Shown here: one piece after another, positions 8,058 to 16,400 of the stretch
Layout: each line of letters begins with the position of its first letter
Numbering within the stretch: position 1 is the stretch's first letter
From: UBA7328 sp036479115
Lineage (GTDB): Bacteria > Bacteroidota > Bacteroidia > Chitinophagales > Saprospiraceae
NCBI GenBank assembly: GCA_036479115.1
Contig: JAZGFD010000104.1
Coordinates: 1-29,768, forward strand
DNA: 29,768 nucleotides
Direction: 5' to 3'
The notes under the pieces: model-generated
The model's database searches: none
What the model was told of the DNA's origin: nothing
The model's input: only the letters and a program-made list of their open reading frames with translations
Translations under genes and position numbers: made by a program

Positions 8058-8510
8058 TCAAAGTTGACTTTGTAAATTTTTAAAAAAAATCAACATCGAT
8101 TGGTAATCTTCATCTGATAATCGAGCTTCAGGATGCACCATTTTATAACTTTTGAGTGGCATTCTTTTTTGCTCTAGCACTTCTATGATTTCTCCTAGTT
8201 TTTGAATCTTCTTATTATTATCATATGTTCCCCATTCTGCAAAATTGATGTGTTGACGTCCTCCATTCACATGACCTCTTAACCAAAGAGCGACTACGGT
8301 TATTTTACTATACCAAGGATAATTTGTCTTTGCGGAATGGCAATTATTGCAAGCATTATCTAGCATTATTTTGATGTGATCGGGTACTTCAATGGCTTGT
8401 TCTAGATGGTGTTTGGGATCAATTTTTAGCGGTTTAGTATCAATTTGAACGAACTGTAGACCTAGTATAATTGCGATAACGGAAAGAAGGATTATTTTCT
8501 TTTTATTCAT
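8058..8510 (-). CDS. Haem-binding domain protein with CxxCH motif
   Basis: The 150-residue protein has an N-terminal hydrophobic segment (about residues 5-21), acting as an anchor or uncleaved signal, and a single c-type haem motif CNNCH (C54, C57, H58). After that come NYPWYSKI and RGHVNGGRQHINFAEWG, the signature of the haem-binding domain family common in Bacteroidota. Covalent haem attachment on the periplasmic side is expected; the redox partner is not identifiable. The gene is flanked on both sides by IS66-derived miniature elements, the downstream one ending 13 bp after the stop and the upstream one starting about 15 bp before the ATG. Confidence 0.85.
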   Translation of the reverse strand: MNKKKIILLSVIAIILGLQFVQIDTKPLKIDPKHHLEQAIEVPDHIKIMLDNACNNCHSAKTNYPWYSKITVVALWLRGHVNGGRQHINFAEWGTYDNNKKIQKLGEIIEVLEQKRMPLKSYKMVHPEARLSDEDYQSMLIFFKNLQSQL

Positions 8511-8524
8511 ACTACGTCATATTT

Positions 8525-8598
8525 AATCAATGGTGACTACTCAGGTGGTGCGCTTTTTTTAGCCAAAATCCATACTGCCTGAGTAGTTACAATCAATG
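8525..8598. mobile_element. IS66-derived 58-bp MITE with perfect 8-bp duplication
   Basis: The element occupies 8533-8590, from GTGACTACTCAGGTGG to TGCCTGAGTAGTTAC. It is flanked by identical octamers AATCAATG at 8525-8532 and 8591-8598. It has no coding capacity and lies just upstream of the haem-binding protein gene, where it may separate that gene from its promoter. Confidence 0.82.
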
Positions 8599-8773
8599 AT
8601 AAAACACTAATATATTCATAAGAAACTATTGGAATTATATTATAATGCAATTAATACATAATAAATTTATTTGCCTACTTCTAATCTACACCTTATAAAT
8701 ATTCACTCTTTAGTTATTTTATTCTGTTTATTGATCATACAATTTTGCAAGATAATAAGCAAGCTGAACCATT

Positions 8774-8937
8774 TGGTCAGGCTCATTTGATCCTTAATAG
8801 CAGAGTTATTACTAATCTTTTGTATTAGTGAATGTATCTCGATTATGCCGCCATAGCTTCGATTTGAAGTGATAACAACCGCAGGACAACGGGGAAAGAG
8901 TTTTTTTAAGTAAAATTGACCCTGCCTGAGTAGTTAT
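8774..8937. mobile_element. Long IS66-derived miniature element, degenerate left end
   Basis: The right end TGCCTGAGTAGTTAT and about 150 bases of interior match the copy at 7882-8045. The left end (GGTCAGGCTCATTT) is diverged and no flanking duplication is visible. Bases 8599-8773 upstream are AT-rich with nothing recognisable. Confidence 0.55.
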
Positions 8938-9047
8938 AAAAAATCGATAAATGTGGCGAACTTCATAGGCCAAGACTTTGTTAATAGAGGGTACAAAATA
9001 ATGTGAATTGAATATTGAAGGAACAGTTTATACAAACTGGTGATCAG

Positions 9048-9143
9048 TTTTATTTGTAAGTACTCAAGTGGTGTACTGATGTGTAGCGGAAAAAGAGCCT
9101 TTTTTAGCCCAAATAGATACCACCTGAGTAGTTTCTTTTATTC
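9048..9143. mobile_element. IS66-derived 80-bp MITE with near-perfect duplication
   Basis: The element is 9056-9135, from GTAAGTACTCAAGTGG to CCACCTGAGTAGTTTC. Flanking octamers TTTTATTT (9048-9055) and TTTTATTC (9136-9143) match at seven of eight bases. It ends about 50 bp before ribA and could contribute to that gene's upstream region. Confidence 0.72.
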
Positions 9144-9188
9144 TACTCATGCTGATTTAAAGCAATAAATACACGTTCTTCGCAAAAG

Positions 9189-9809
9189 ATGAAAGAAGAT
9201 ATCCACATACTGGCATCCGCTAATATCCCTACAGGTTTTGGCGATTTTCAAATGAAGGTATTTGGGGTTGACGATAATGAATATTCTCCCCATATTGCCT
9301 TGATTTCAAAGGAATTGAATATTTCTAATCCAGTGTTGGTCAGAGTACATTCTGAGTGTATTACTGGTGACCTTTTTTGGTCTAAAAGATGTGATTGCGG
9401 GCAGCAGCTCAATGAAAGTATGAGAAGAATTTCAGAAGAAGGTGGTGTCCTCGTCTATCTCCGCCAAGAGGGAAGAGGCATTGGTATCATTAACAAATTG
9501 AAAGCCTATAATCTGCAAGATAATGGCTTAGACACCGCTGAAGCTAACATTGCACTAGGATTCCCTATAGATCAAAGAGAATTTAATGTGGCAATAAAAA
9601 TTCTTAATGAACTTGGAATAACAAGAATAAAACTCCTTACCAACAATCCAGAGAAAGTAAGCGCAATGAATACCACAACTATAGATGTGGTAACTAGAGA
9701 AAAAATTATCATCCCTCCATGCTCTGACAATCTCAGATACCTAAGAACCAAACAAAATGAAATGGGGCATATGCTTGACATGGATGTGGGAGAAAAAGCG
9801 AAAGTATAA
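9189..9809 (+). CDS. ribA: GTP cyclohydrolase II
   Basis: The 206-residue enzyme catalyses the first step of riboflavin synthesis, converting GTP to 2,5-diamino-6-ribosylamino-4(3H)-pyrimidinone 5'-phosphate, formate and pyrophosphate. Zinc ligands C57, C68 and C70 lie in SECITGDLFWSKRCDCG, followed by the family motif LRQEGRGIGIINKLKAY and the C-terminal LLTNNPEKVSA. The length fits the single-domain form; the 3,4-DHBP synthase domain fused in many Bacteroidota RibBA proteins is absent, so that activity must be encoded elsewhere. It stands alone, with no other rib gene or recognisable FMN riboswitch upstream. Confidence 0.93.
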   Translation: MKEDIHILASANIPTGFGDFQMKVFGVDDNEYSPHIALISKELNISNPVLVRVHSECITGDLFWSKRCDCGQQLNESMRRISEEGGVLVYLRQEGRGIGIINKLKAYNLQDNGLDTAEANIALGFPIDQREFNVAIKILNELGITRIKLLTNNPEKVSAMNTTTIDVVTREKIIIPPCSDNLRYLRTKQNEMGHMLDMDVGEKAKV

Positions 9810-9943
9810 TTGTCTGTTCATTTTTCTCAATACCTCAAGTTATTGTTGCGGCAAATCTAATCTTTTACAATAAGAATTTGATTTAGGTAATTGAAAAAAT
9901 TAGGGTCAACCAGACGGTTTATTATGATATTGTATAGTGAGTT

Positions 9944-10073
9944 GGCACATTTCAAATTGTCGCTTTGTCACAATTTTTATTGACAAAAATTGTGACAAAG
10001 CCAACTGTATCTCTTTATATAGCTAATCTAAAGTTACCTCTCTAAGATAATTGGCGACAATCTGAAATGCATC
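9944..10073. repeat. Nested inverted-repeat element with a perfect 16-bp hairpin
   Basis: The central hairpin is CTTTGTCACAATTTTT (9963-9978), loop ATTGAC, then an exact complement (9985-10000). An outer pair, ATTTCAAATTGTCGC (9949-9963) and GCGACAATCTGAAAT (10054-10068), is nearly perfect too. The shared TTCAAATTGTCG motif resembles the end of the 29178-29272 element (TTCAATTTGTCG), suggesting one small mobile family. Bases 9810-9943 and 10074-10306 show nothing firm; CCACCTGCACAGTTAC near 10285 faintly resembles an IS66-type end. Confidence 0.55.
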
Positions 10074-10306
10074 CCTTTGAATTTATTTCCACAACTTGAA
10101 AAATTAAAACAAAACTACAGGATACTGAATTAAACCTGTGAAAAGTAATAGTACCTATGGCTATTTTATCAAGCACAATGTAAAAAAAGAACCTATAGAT
10201 ATTTAAGGCTGATGAATCTCAAAACCAACTTGGTAAATAGCATTGCAATGACTCCGAATTTCTTTTTTTTACTCAACAGCACCCCACCTGCACAGTTACA
10301 TTTTTT

Positions 10307-11200
10307 TTAATTTTTTAGAATAATGGTCAGACCACTTGCACTATTATAACTATATGGTCTTATAGATAACTTAGATTCTTTTTTCTTTTTATTTAAATGA
10401 GGTACCAACCAGCCAACGGCAGCACCAATGGCAAAACCAGCAATTACATCGGAATTATAATGCCTGCCACTTTTTACTCTCAGAAAACCAGTGAGAGCAG
10501 GCAAAACTACAGCAGTTGACCACATACCAATCCGAATGCCTTTTTTTAGGTTAGGGTGGTAGTCACTAATTACTTTTGCAATAAAAAATGTAGCTGTGGC
10601 TGTTTGAGAAGTATGTCCCGAAAAAAAAGAAAGTCTGCTAGAACTATTTGTTCTGGTCTCAAAGGGAAATGAAGGATTATAGGTATACGGTCTTGTTCGG
10701 TTGAATATATGTTTTGCATTTAAATTGAGCCCACCACTTATTAAAAAAGCTTCTGTACCCAAGACAAACAATGATAACATATCTTTTCTTGTATGCTTAT
10801 TACTTAAAAAAACCAAAGATGGTAATACCATACTTGCATTAAAAAGTAAATCGCTTACGGATGTTGCAATTTCAGAGTTATTATAAGTAGCTCCTCTATC
10901 GAATTTATTAATGCTATTCCGATTTAACATCCCCAATTCTTCTATGGTAAAAGGGGCCGCTTTATTTGTTTTTTGTATTACTAACCCTACACCAAATAAT
11001 CCAGCATTTAAAATTAAATGAGGCACCTCATTTTTAAAGCTAACAAAATATGGACTTTGATGATTATGTGTGGCTTCTTTAATATCAATACAAAATTTAC
11101 ACCTTGTATTCTCTTCTGTTTTAACATGTTTTTGAGCAATGGAATCAACCATTAAAAAACAATTTAATATACAAAGTATGGGAGTGATAATTTTTACCAT
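10307..11200 (-). CDS. PAP2-family phosphatase, secreted or membrane-bound
   Basis: The 297-residue protein begins with a signal peptide (MVKIITPILCILNCFL... ending SIAQ at residue 23). All three PAP2 signatures are present: KHIFNRTRP (Kx6RP), FFSGHTSQ, and RVKSGRHYNSDV (Rx5Hx3D), giving the catalytic histidine pair. Such enzymes remove phosphate from lipid phosphates, including undecaprenyl diphosphate, phosphatidate and lipid A. The LPALTGFLRV and VIAGFAIGAAVGWLVP segments are membrane-spanning. The substrate is not determined by sequence; a uppP gene elsewhere in the window (28272) does the undecaprenyl job by a different fold. An IS66-derived MITE lies 16 bp upstream of the ATG. Confidence 0.88.
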   Translation of the reverse strand: MVKIITPILCILNCFLMVDSIAQKHVKTEENTRCKFCIDIKEATHNHQSPYFVSFKNEVPHLILNAGLFGVGLVIQKTNKAAPFTIEELGMLNRNSINKFDRGATYNNSEIATSVSDLLFNASMVLPSLVFLSNKHTRKDMLSLFVLGTEAFLISGGLNLNAKHIFNRTRPYTYNPSFPFETRTNSSSRLSFFSGHTSQTATATFFIAKVISDYHPNLKKGIRIGMWSTAVVLPALTGFLRVKSGRHYNSDVIAGFAIGAAVGWLVPHLNKKKKESKLSIRPYSYNSASGLTIILKN

Positions 11201-11207
11201 ATGAATA

Positions 11208-11279
11208 ATATAAGAGCAACTATGGAGGTGGTGTGTTTTATAGCCAAAATTGATATCACCTGAGTAGTTAGAAATAAGA
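11208..11279. mobile_element. IS66-derived 56-bp MITE
   Basis: The element is 11216-11271, from GCAACTATGGAGGTGG to CACCTGAGTAGTTAG. Flanking octamers ATATAAGA and AAATAAGA match at seven of eight bases. It separates the PAP2 gene from its probable promoter. Confidence 0.72.
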
Positions 11280-11309
11280 GCAAAAATAGAAGAAATTTGT
11301 TTTGTTGGT

Positions 11310-11870
11310 CACAAAATATGTTTAAAATCCCGTACTTCAGTACGGTAAATTCATTTTGCTTAGTTTGTGTAAAAGATGGCAAAAAATAGAAAAGGCTCGC
11401 ATACAGTTACTCTGATGACACTTTATGTTATATGGGTCACAAAATATCGTTATCATGTTTTGATAGGTGAAGTACAGAACCGCTGTAGGAGTATACTACT
11501 ACAAGATTGAGAGTCAATGGACGTAGAAATATTAAAGAGAGTGGTGAGTAAAGATCATGTACACATGCATATAGAATATTCACCAAAGATGTCGATTAGT
11601 GGAATATTAAAGCAACTAATAGGAAGGAGTTCCCGCTTATTGCAAAAAGAATTTCCTCATTTAAAAAAGAGGTATTGGGGACACCGATTTTGGTCATCAG
11701 GGTATGGAGCATGGAGTCCAGAAAATATTACAGATAAGATGGGGGAAAACTATTTAGAGCACCATCGAAAGCCAACGGATAAACCTCAAGACAACTTTTT
11801 GCTTGAATAGTAAACGACCATTAGTCGTTCTCTTATAAACCCACCTACTTCCAGTAGGCGGTTATTGAGT
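11310..11870 (+). mobile_element. IS200/IS605-family insertion sequence, inactivated
   Basis: A tnpA-like reading frame is bracketed by the end hairpins typical of this family. The left one is CCGTAC-TTCA-GTACGG (11330-11345). The right one is CCTACT-TCC-AGTAGG (11844-11858), extendable by ACC/GGT with one mismatch. A further small hairpin AACGAC-CATTA-GTCGTT (about 11813-11829) follows the gene. The family moves as single-stranded DNA and makes no target duplication, so exact ends cannot be set by eye; the coordinates are approximate. Confidence 0.78.
11376..11810 (+). pseudogene. tnpA: Y1 (HUH) transposase TnpA, interrupted by one stop
   Basis: Read from ATG 11376, the frame encodes an IS200 TnpA: VIWVTKYRYHVLIGEVQNR, then VVSKDHVHMHI with the HUH metal-binding pair, FPHLKKRYWGHRFWSSGYGAW, and ENYLEHH with the probable catalytic tyrosine. 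A TGA at 11508-11510 interrupts it after residue 44, where family members read straight through; the frame continues without a shift to TAG at 11808-11810. The rest is well conserved, so the lesion looks recent. A start at ATG 11517 would lack the N-terminal strand and is unlikely to be active. Confidence 0.85.
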
Positions 11871-12165
11871 TTTATTATGAGAGTGTTGTCACAAGCCATT
11901 GATCAAAAAAACAACTTTGGGGTATTTTGAAGCATGCAGTGTGTCGGAAATTCTCCTCTTTCCATCCATCTGGCTCTGCACGTGTTTTGGGAATAAAATA
12001 GTTGCACCATTTGTTCTTTTTCACTTGCTTGTTATTGCAAAAAACCTAAAACATATTTTAGATGAGTATATCAGCAATCAAGTGAGTGTCTGAAGGCGAA
12101 GAAAGAGAAATTAAAAATAAATTGAATTTGGTCACCTCAGATATATGGAGGTATTTCTCAGATTA
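11871..12165. other. Intergenic stretch with no recognised gene
   Basis: A 64-codon open frame (11899-12093, plus) contains hydrophobic residues but matches no family I recognise and has no coding-like context. I treat it as non-coding, probably degraded DNA between two mobile elements. Confidence 0.4.
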
Positions 12166-12334
12166 TTATTGAGTCTACTCTGGAAATTAACATTTTTCAT
12201 AAAAAGAATTGTTTTGGATGAAATTTGCACTTTTGGAGATTCTGTGATGCCAGAGTATCAGCGAATTGAGAAAATGTAAAGTTCGACAAAAGCAACTTTT
12301 TTAATTTTGTGAGTTTTCGGAGTAGACTCATTAT
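12166..12334 (+). mobile_element. TGAGYC-family MITE, 161 bp, with 4-bp duplication
   Basis: The element is 12170-12330, from TGAGTCTACTCTGGAAAT to TTTTCGGAGTAGACTCA. It is flanked by TTAT on both sides (12166-12169, 12331-12334). The interior matches copies at 4473, 25847 and 29356 (reverse). A one-base loss in GAGAAAATG breaks the reading frame open in another copy. Confidence 0.82.
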
Positions 12335-12395
12335 TGAGTTATAGTTTTTCTGATGTGATTTCGTTCATACACGACTTATCGACTGAACAAAGCCA

Positions 12396-12808
12396 TCATT
12401 TTTGTAACTACTCAGGTTGATTTAAAAAGATAAATTGAAGTTAATCAATTAATAGATTTCCTTTCCAATGTACTTTACCATAGTATTAGCAAGGGGACAA
12501 TCAGAAATATATTAAAAGCAGCCACAAAATCCCAATTTGTTGACGATGAAATACTTGAAGAAATAAAGAAAAGTATATATGTAGGAGGGGATGAAACAGG
12601 GATAAAAGTGAGTGGGAAGAAGTGGTGTATTTGGGTATGGAAAAACGTAAAAAACACTTATTTGGCAGCCTCAGACAATAGAGGATTCCAAACAATAGAA
12701 GCCCTATTTCGAAAAGGGTTGCGCAATACAATAGTAGGCACTCAACAATAATGCAAATAGTCCAAACTTAATTCCCTTTTAATGGTACCTGGGTAGTCAC
12801 TCATTTTT
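12396..12808 (+). mobile_element. Internally deleted IS66-type element with perfect 8-bp duplication
   Basis: The element is 12404-12800. The left end GTAACTACTCAGGT is matched by the inverted right end ACCTGGGTAGTCAC. Both flanks are TCATTTTT (12396-12403, 12801-12808). IS66-family elements typically start GTAA and duplicate 8 bp, which agrees. At 397 bp it is far shorter than an intact IS66 element and keeps only part of the transposase. Confidence 0.85.
12434..12751 (+). pseudogene. IS66-family transposase fragment
   Basis: The open frame after a stop at 12431 reads NQLIDFLSNVLYHSISKGTI, then IYVGGDETGIKVSGKKWCIW, KNTYLAASDNRGFQTI and a stop at 12749-12751. The GGDETG(I)KVSGK block with the first catalytic aspartate and the ASDNRGF block are characteristic of IS66 DDE transposases. 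N-terminal and C-terminal thirds are missing and there is no plausible start codon. It lies within the 12404-12800 element and links that element's ends to the IS66 family. Confidence 0.8.
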
Positions 12809-12869
12809 TAATTTTGATGTGTTTTCACTCTACTACTTCTTGGGAAGAATTGATTATTGAGTTAAACAT

Positions 12870-12905
12870 AAAAAAAAAGAGAAAGCCACCAATGTGACTC
12901 TCTCT
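12870..12905 (-). terminator. Rho-independent terminator of the glycine-rich protein gene
   Basis: On the minus strand, AGAGAGTCAC-ATTG-GTGGCTTTCT forms a stem of about 10-12 bp with two wobble pairs, followed by a run of eight or nine T. It starts just after the stop of the gene at 12913. Confidence 0.7.
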
Positions 12906-12912
12906 AATATTA

Positions 12913-13209
12913 TTACTTAGACATAGCATTTTTAATCATGCCGATGACAAGGGTGATAATACCACCACCAGCACCACCTCCAACAAGGCTTCCTAGCATA
13001 CCTGCAATATCCATTCCTCCATCAGTACCACCACCACCAGTGGCTAATCCTAGCATGGGCAATAATAACTGACCTACACCACCACCACCGATGACACCAG
13101 AGATAATATTTCCTATACTTCCTAATGAAGCATTTGGCATTGCTTTACCAGCACCTACACCACCTAAAGCACCTCCTACTAATTGAAGAATTAATGGTAA
13201 AATTTCCAT
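12913..13209 (-). CDS. Small glycine-rich membrane-associated protein
   Basis: The 98-residue protein is dominated by glycine and hydrophobic residues: LQLVGGALGGVGAGKAM, LGSIGNIISGVIGGGGVGQ and MLGSLVGGGAGGGIITLVIG. The pattern resembles glycine-zipper small proteins in many bacteria beginning with a LILQLxGGAxGG helix, whose function is unknown. There are two or three possible membrane-inserting helices and no cleavable signal. It lies about 130 bp downstream of the M14 peptidase gene on the same strand and has its own terminator. A structural envelope role is possible but unproven. Confidence 0.75.
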   Translation of the reverse strand: MEILPLILQLVGGALGGVGAGKAMPNASLGSIGNIISGVIGGGGVGQLLLPMLGLATGGGGTDGGMDIAGMLGSLVGGGAGGGIITLVIGMIKNAMSK

Positions 13210-13341
13210 AACAAAAACATTTATAATTGATTTAACAATATCACAACATATGAAATATTGTCATAAGGTGTATGTTAAATTTTCTTTTTATCAATGATTA
13301 CATTAAGTATCCCTTGTATTCACGGACTTATTCAGGGTGCT

Positions 13342-15894
13342 TTAATTGATCACCTGCCCCATAAAGATAGCATTGGCAAATAACTTACTTGTGCCCCACC
13401 AGTATCCTCTAAAGTTGGGATTGTCTACTATCGCTATCACTTTTCCTCTTCCTTGAATATCCACAAATACAGCAGGAGAATTACGTAGTTTTATCAAGTT
13501 GTTTTGATGTAAATATCCTGAAAGTACGGGGCTAGAAGTATACTTTCCAGGAGTGTTATAACTATCTTTTAATAGTTTGTAATAGTTGTTGCCTTTTTTA
13601 AATGTAGCTATATATTTATCATTATACCCATAAAATAACGGGTGTGAAAGATCAACTTCCATATTCACAATGACTCCTCCTGTCACTTTTGATCCTCTTT
13701 CCTTTGAGCGATTTTCATAAGTCCTTGTTGCTTTATTCTTGCTGCTGTCGCTGTCAGCTTTCTCTGCCGAACAAAGTTCATGAGAAATGAGCCAATCTAT
13801 AGCCCTTTTAGATGCTATTAGGTTTCCTCCACTTGTTATCCATGTTTTTATTTTTTCCACATCGCCGTTAAGTGCATTGTAATTTCCATCAGGCATAATG
13901 ATAGCATCATATCGACCTAAATCTACCCTTCCTATGTTATTAATGTCGAGAAGGGGAGTGGCAATTTTAAAATTTTTATCCATTTGGTGCCAGGCTGCAC
14001 CTGCATCATATCCATTTACTCCTGAGCCCACTAATATAGCTGACTTGACAGATTTTAAGCTGCTCATAGATGGGCTGCCTAGGGAGAATCCATCATTAGT
14101 GAATCCAGATAGAACTGAAGCAGTAGGTACTTTATGATCATTAGCTAGCTGCTTTATCAATTGACTTAATTCTTCACTTGACAAGGGTTGATTTTGAGAA
14201 GGAATGACTAATGTTCCTCGCCTAAAAGATTGTTTCTTGCCATTCACCCGAGTGGTAAAACCTTTGTGACTTACTCTTACAATAATGTCTTTTTTTAAAA
14301 GTGCGTCAAGAAATGTAGGCGCTCCATAAGCTGCCCAATCAGACAAATAGCCATATGGCTCACTTTGAGAAGGAGAATAATATTCTTTATCCACCATTTT
14401 CGCAGAAACTCCAATATAAGATCTGGCACTTCTACTTATTGCGCCATAGTTAAGATCGAAAGCGTGGGGCAATGTCCAGGCTGATACATCATAAAAAAGA
14501 CTGTCTTTAAAAGTTTTGACCTCTTCGAAAATGGTTTTTATTAATTTATATTGATACTGATCAGTAGGGACTATGTACGCATTTGAAGCGCTGAAAGAAT
14601 GCCTTGCAATTTTCACATTTTTTGACAACCCATATACATTGATGTCATGAGATTGTAAGATTTTTACAAACCTTTCAGTCCTTACAGGATCTATATTATT
14701 ACCAAATACATAGGCCTTAGTCTTGGATTTTTGAGCATCAAGTCTGGCTTCTTGATAGAATTTTCTTTTGTAAGTTAAAATGTCTTTCCTGAGAGCCAGA
14801 CCTGCATCTTGTGTGCTTAGTGAAGTGGTAAACTGATTTCTGATTGTAAACGGGAAAGTAATTTTACCATGTACGCTTTCTTGTGCATGACCTCTACTAC
14901 TTGCTTGTTCAAACAATATACCAATGCCTCCATTTATATCAGGATATGTGGATCCCTTCCCGTAGTAATAGTCATCAAATGATTCTTTGGTGTAATATAG
15001 CGAACCGATTTTATCTAATGCTGCGGCATGAAATTTTGCAATCTCAAAGGTTAATTCTTGATTTTTATTAGGAGTATTAGGGTTTGTTCTGTCAGGGACT
15101 CCGGGTTGAAAGAAAAAGGTAGAATTGGTGCCCATCTCGTGGTGATCAGTTACAATGTCAGGTTTCCACTGATGAAATACTTTTATTCTAGCCTGACTCT
15201 CAGGATGGGTGAGTAGCAACCAGTCTCTATTCAAATCAAACCAATAATGATTGGTACGTCCTCCTGGCCATGTTTCTCTGTATTCCCTATGATTGGGATC
15301 AGAAGTGATGTGTTTGCCTTTGTGCTGATTGGCCCAAGTAGAAAATCGATGCAAGCCGTCAGGATTATAACTGGGGTCTATAATAATTACTGCATGATCT
15401 AAAAGATCATTGATATGATCACTTTGCCCAGCAGCGAGGTAATAAGCATTTAAAAGGGCTGCATTGCTACCACTTGCCTCATTACCATGTATACTATAAC
15501 CTTGATAAATTACTATTGGGATGTCATTAATGTTCATTTCAGCACTCTTTGAAGGATCAGTTAATGCCCTGTGTTCTGCTTGAATTTCATCTAGTCGATC
15601 ATGGTTTTTTGGAGAAGTAATGATGAGATTTAGCAAAGGCCGATTTTCATGTGTTCTTCCTATTTCTTTAATCACTATTCTATTGCTTTGAGCAGCTACA
15701 TGTTTCATATAGAAGTGCAGCTGGTCATGACTTACATGCCAGTCTCCCACTTGGTATCCCAGAAATTGTTCGGGAGTTGATATATCTGAATTGTAAGATA
15801 TTTCAGGCAGATAATAGTCAAGATTTACACTTTGAGAATAAATTTGAAAATAACTTCCTATTAAAAGGAAGAGAAGATAGTTTTTGAAATGCAT
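13342..15894 (-). CDS. Secreted M14-family zinc carboxypeptidase
   Basis: With the start at ATG 15894 the 850-residue product has a signal peptide (MHFKNYLLFLLIG... ending IYSQ at about 21); the frame opens 38 codons further upstream, but those residues would mask it. The peptidase domain (about 40-390) has zinc ligands H136 and E139 in SIHGNEASG and a histidine in DHHEMG (about 251-252). The substrate-binding NR is in DLNRDW, and the likely catalytic glutamate is E329 in LFEQASSRG. The remaining 450 residues include a glutamine-amidotransferase-like beta/alpha region (SAILVGSGVNGYDAGAAW, YDAIIMPDGNYNAL), as in other large Bacteroidota M14 proteins. It probably degrades peptides outside the cytoplasm. 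Confidence 0.9.
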   Translation of the reverse strand: MHFKNYLLFLLIGSYFQIYSQSVNLDYYLPEISYNSDISTPEQFLGYQVGDWHVSHDQLHFYMKHVAAQSNRIVIKEIGRTHENRPLLNLIITSPKNHDRLDEIQAEHRALTDPSKSAEMNINDIPIVIYQGYSIHGNEASGSNAALLNAYYLAAGQSDHINDLLDHAVIIIDPSYNPDGLHRFSTWANQHKGKHITSDPNHREYRETWPGGRTNHYWFDLNRDWLLLTHPESQARIKVFHQWKPDIVTDHHEMGTNSTFFFQPGVPDRTNPNTPNKNQELTFEIAKFHAAALDKIGSLYYTKESFDDYYYGKGSTYPDINGGIGILFEQASSRGHAQESVHGKITFPFTIRNQFTTSLSTQDAGLALRKDILTYKRKFYQEARLDAQKSKTKAYVFGNNIDPVRTERFVKILQSHDINVYGLSKNVKIARHSFSASNAYIVPTDQYQYKLIKTIFEEVKTFKDSLFYDVSAWTLPHAFDLNYGAISRSARSYIGVSAKMVDKEYYSPSQSEPYGYLSDWAAYGAPTFLDALLKKDIIVRVSHKGFTTRVNGKKQSFRRGTLVIPSQNQPLSSEELSQLIKQLANDHKVPTASVLSGFTNDGFSLGSPSMSSLKSVKSAILVGSGVNGYDAGAAWHQMDKNFKIATPLLDINNIGRVDLGRYDAIIMPDGNYNALNGDVEKIKTWITSGGNLIASKRAIDWLISHELCSAEKADSDSSKNKATRTYENRSKERGSKVTGGVIVNMEVDLSHPLFYGYNDKYIATFKKGNNYYKLLKDSYNTPGKYTSSPVLSGYLHQNNLIKLRNSPAVFVDIQGRGKVIAIVDNPNFRGYWWGTSKLFANAIFMGQVIN

Positions 15895-16096
15895 CTTTGT
15901 TAGATTTTTAGAAAATCTTAAGTATATCAATTTTGGCAATAAAATATTCTTTATCGACTTCTCATGGGCTCTTTTCTCTTGCAATGAGAATGCTTTTCTG
16001 ATAAACATAGGCCTCGATTAGTTAATAAAAAATCATTTTTATTAGCCCCAAATAATAGACTTAAGTAGTTATGAATTTTTAAATTACACTATAAAA

Positions 16097-16399
16097 TTGG
16101 ATTTCGAATTAATAATATTCTCAATAATAACATGTTTCATGGTATTTGCTGTAACAAATATTGTCATAAGATTTACTGTTTTTCGAATGTACAGTGATCT
16201 GAGACAAAAAGGTGTGGAAATTAGTAGTAGAAGTTTCTTCGATCGTACCTTATTAGATGAGGAAATCAAAGAGAAGTATCCGAACAACAAAGATTTAATA
16301 CTACGATTTATTAAATACGCCCATTTTGCAATGACATTTGCTACAGTCCTGATTGCTCTTATTCTTTTATTTGGTTATTTACTTCTAAAGGCCCAATGA
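16097..16399 (+). CDS. Small membrane protein, first gene of sugar-transferase operon
   Basis: The 100-residue frame has two predicted membrane segments (about residues 4-27 and 75-97) separated by a charged stretch of about 47 residues (RMYSDLRQKGVEISSRSFFD, then EEIKEKYP). The start is probably TTG at 16097, since the only other in-frame candidate, ATG 16139, would cut the first membrane helix. I do not recognise a family. It ends one base before the TTG of the next gene, so co-translation is likely and a role in surface polysaccharide assembly is possible. Confidence 0.65.
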   Translation: MDFELIIFSIITCFMVFAVTNIVIRFTVFRMYSDLRQKGVEISSRSFFDRTLLDEEIKEKYPNNKDLILRFIKYAHFAMTFATVLIALILLFGYLLLKAQ

Positions 16400-16400
16400 T

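Noticed and set aside
11899..12093. 64-codon plus-strand frame
   Set aside because: No recognised family, no neighbouring operon and flanked by mobile-element debris.
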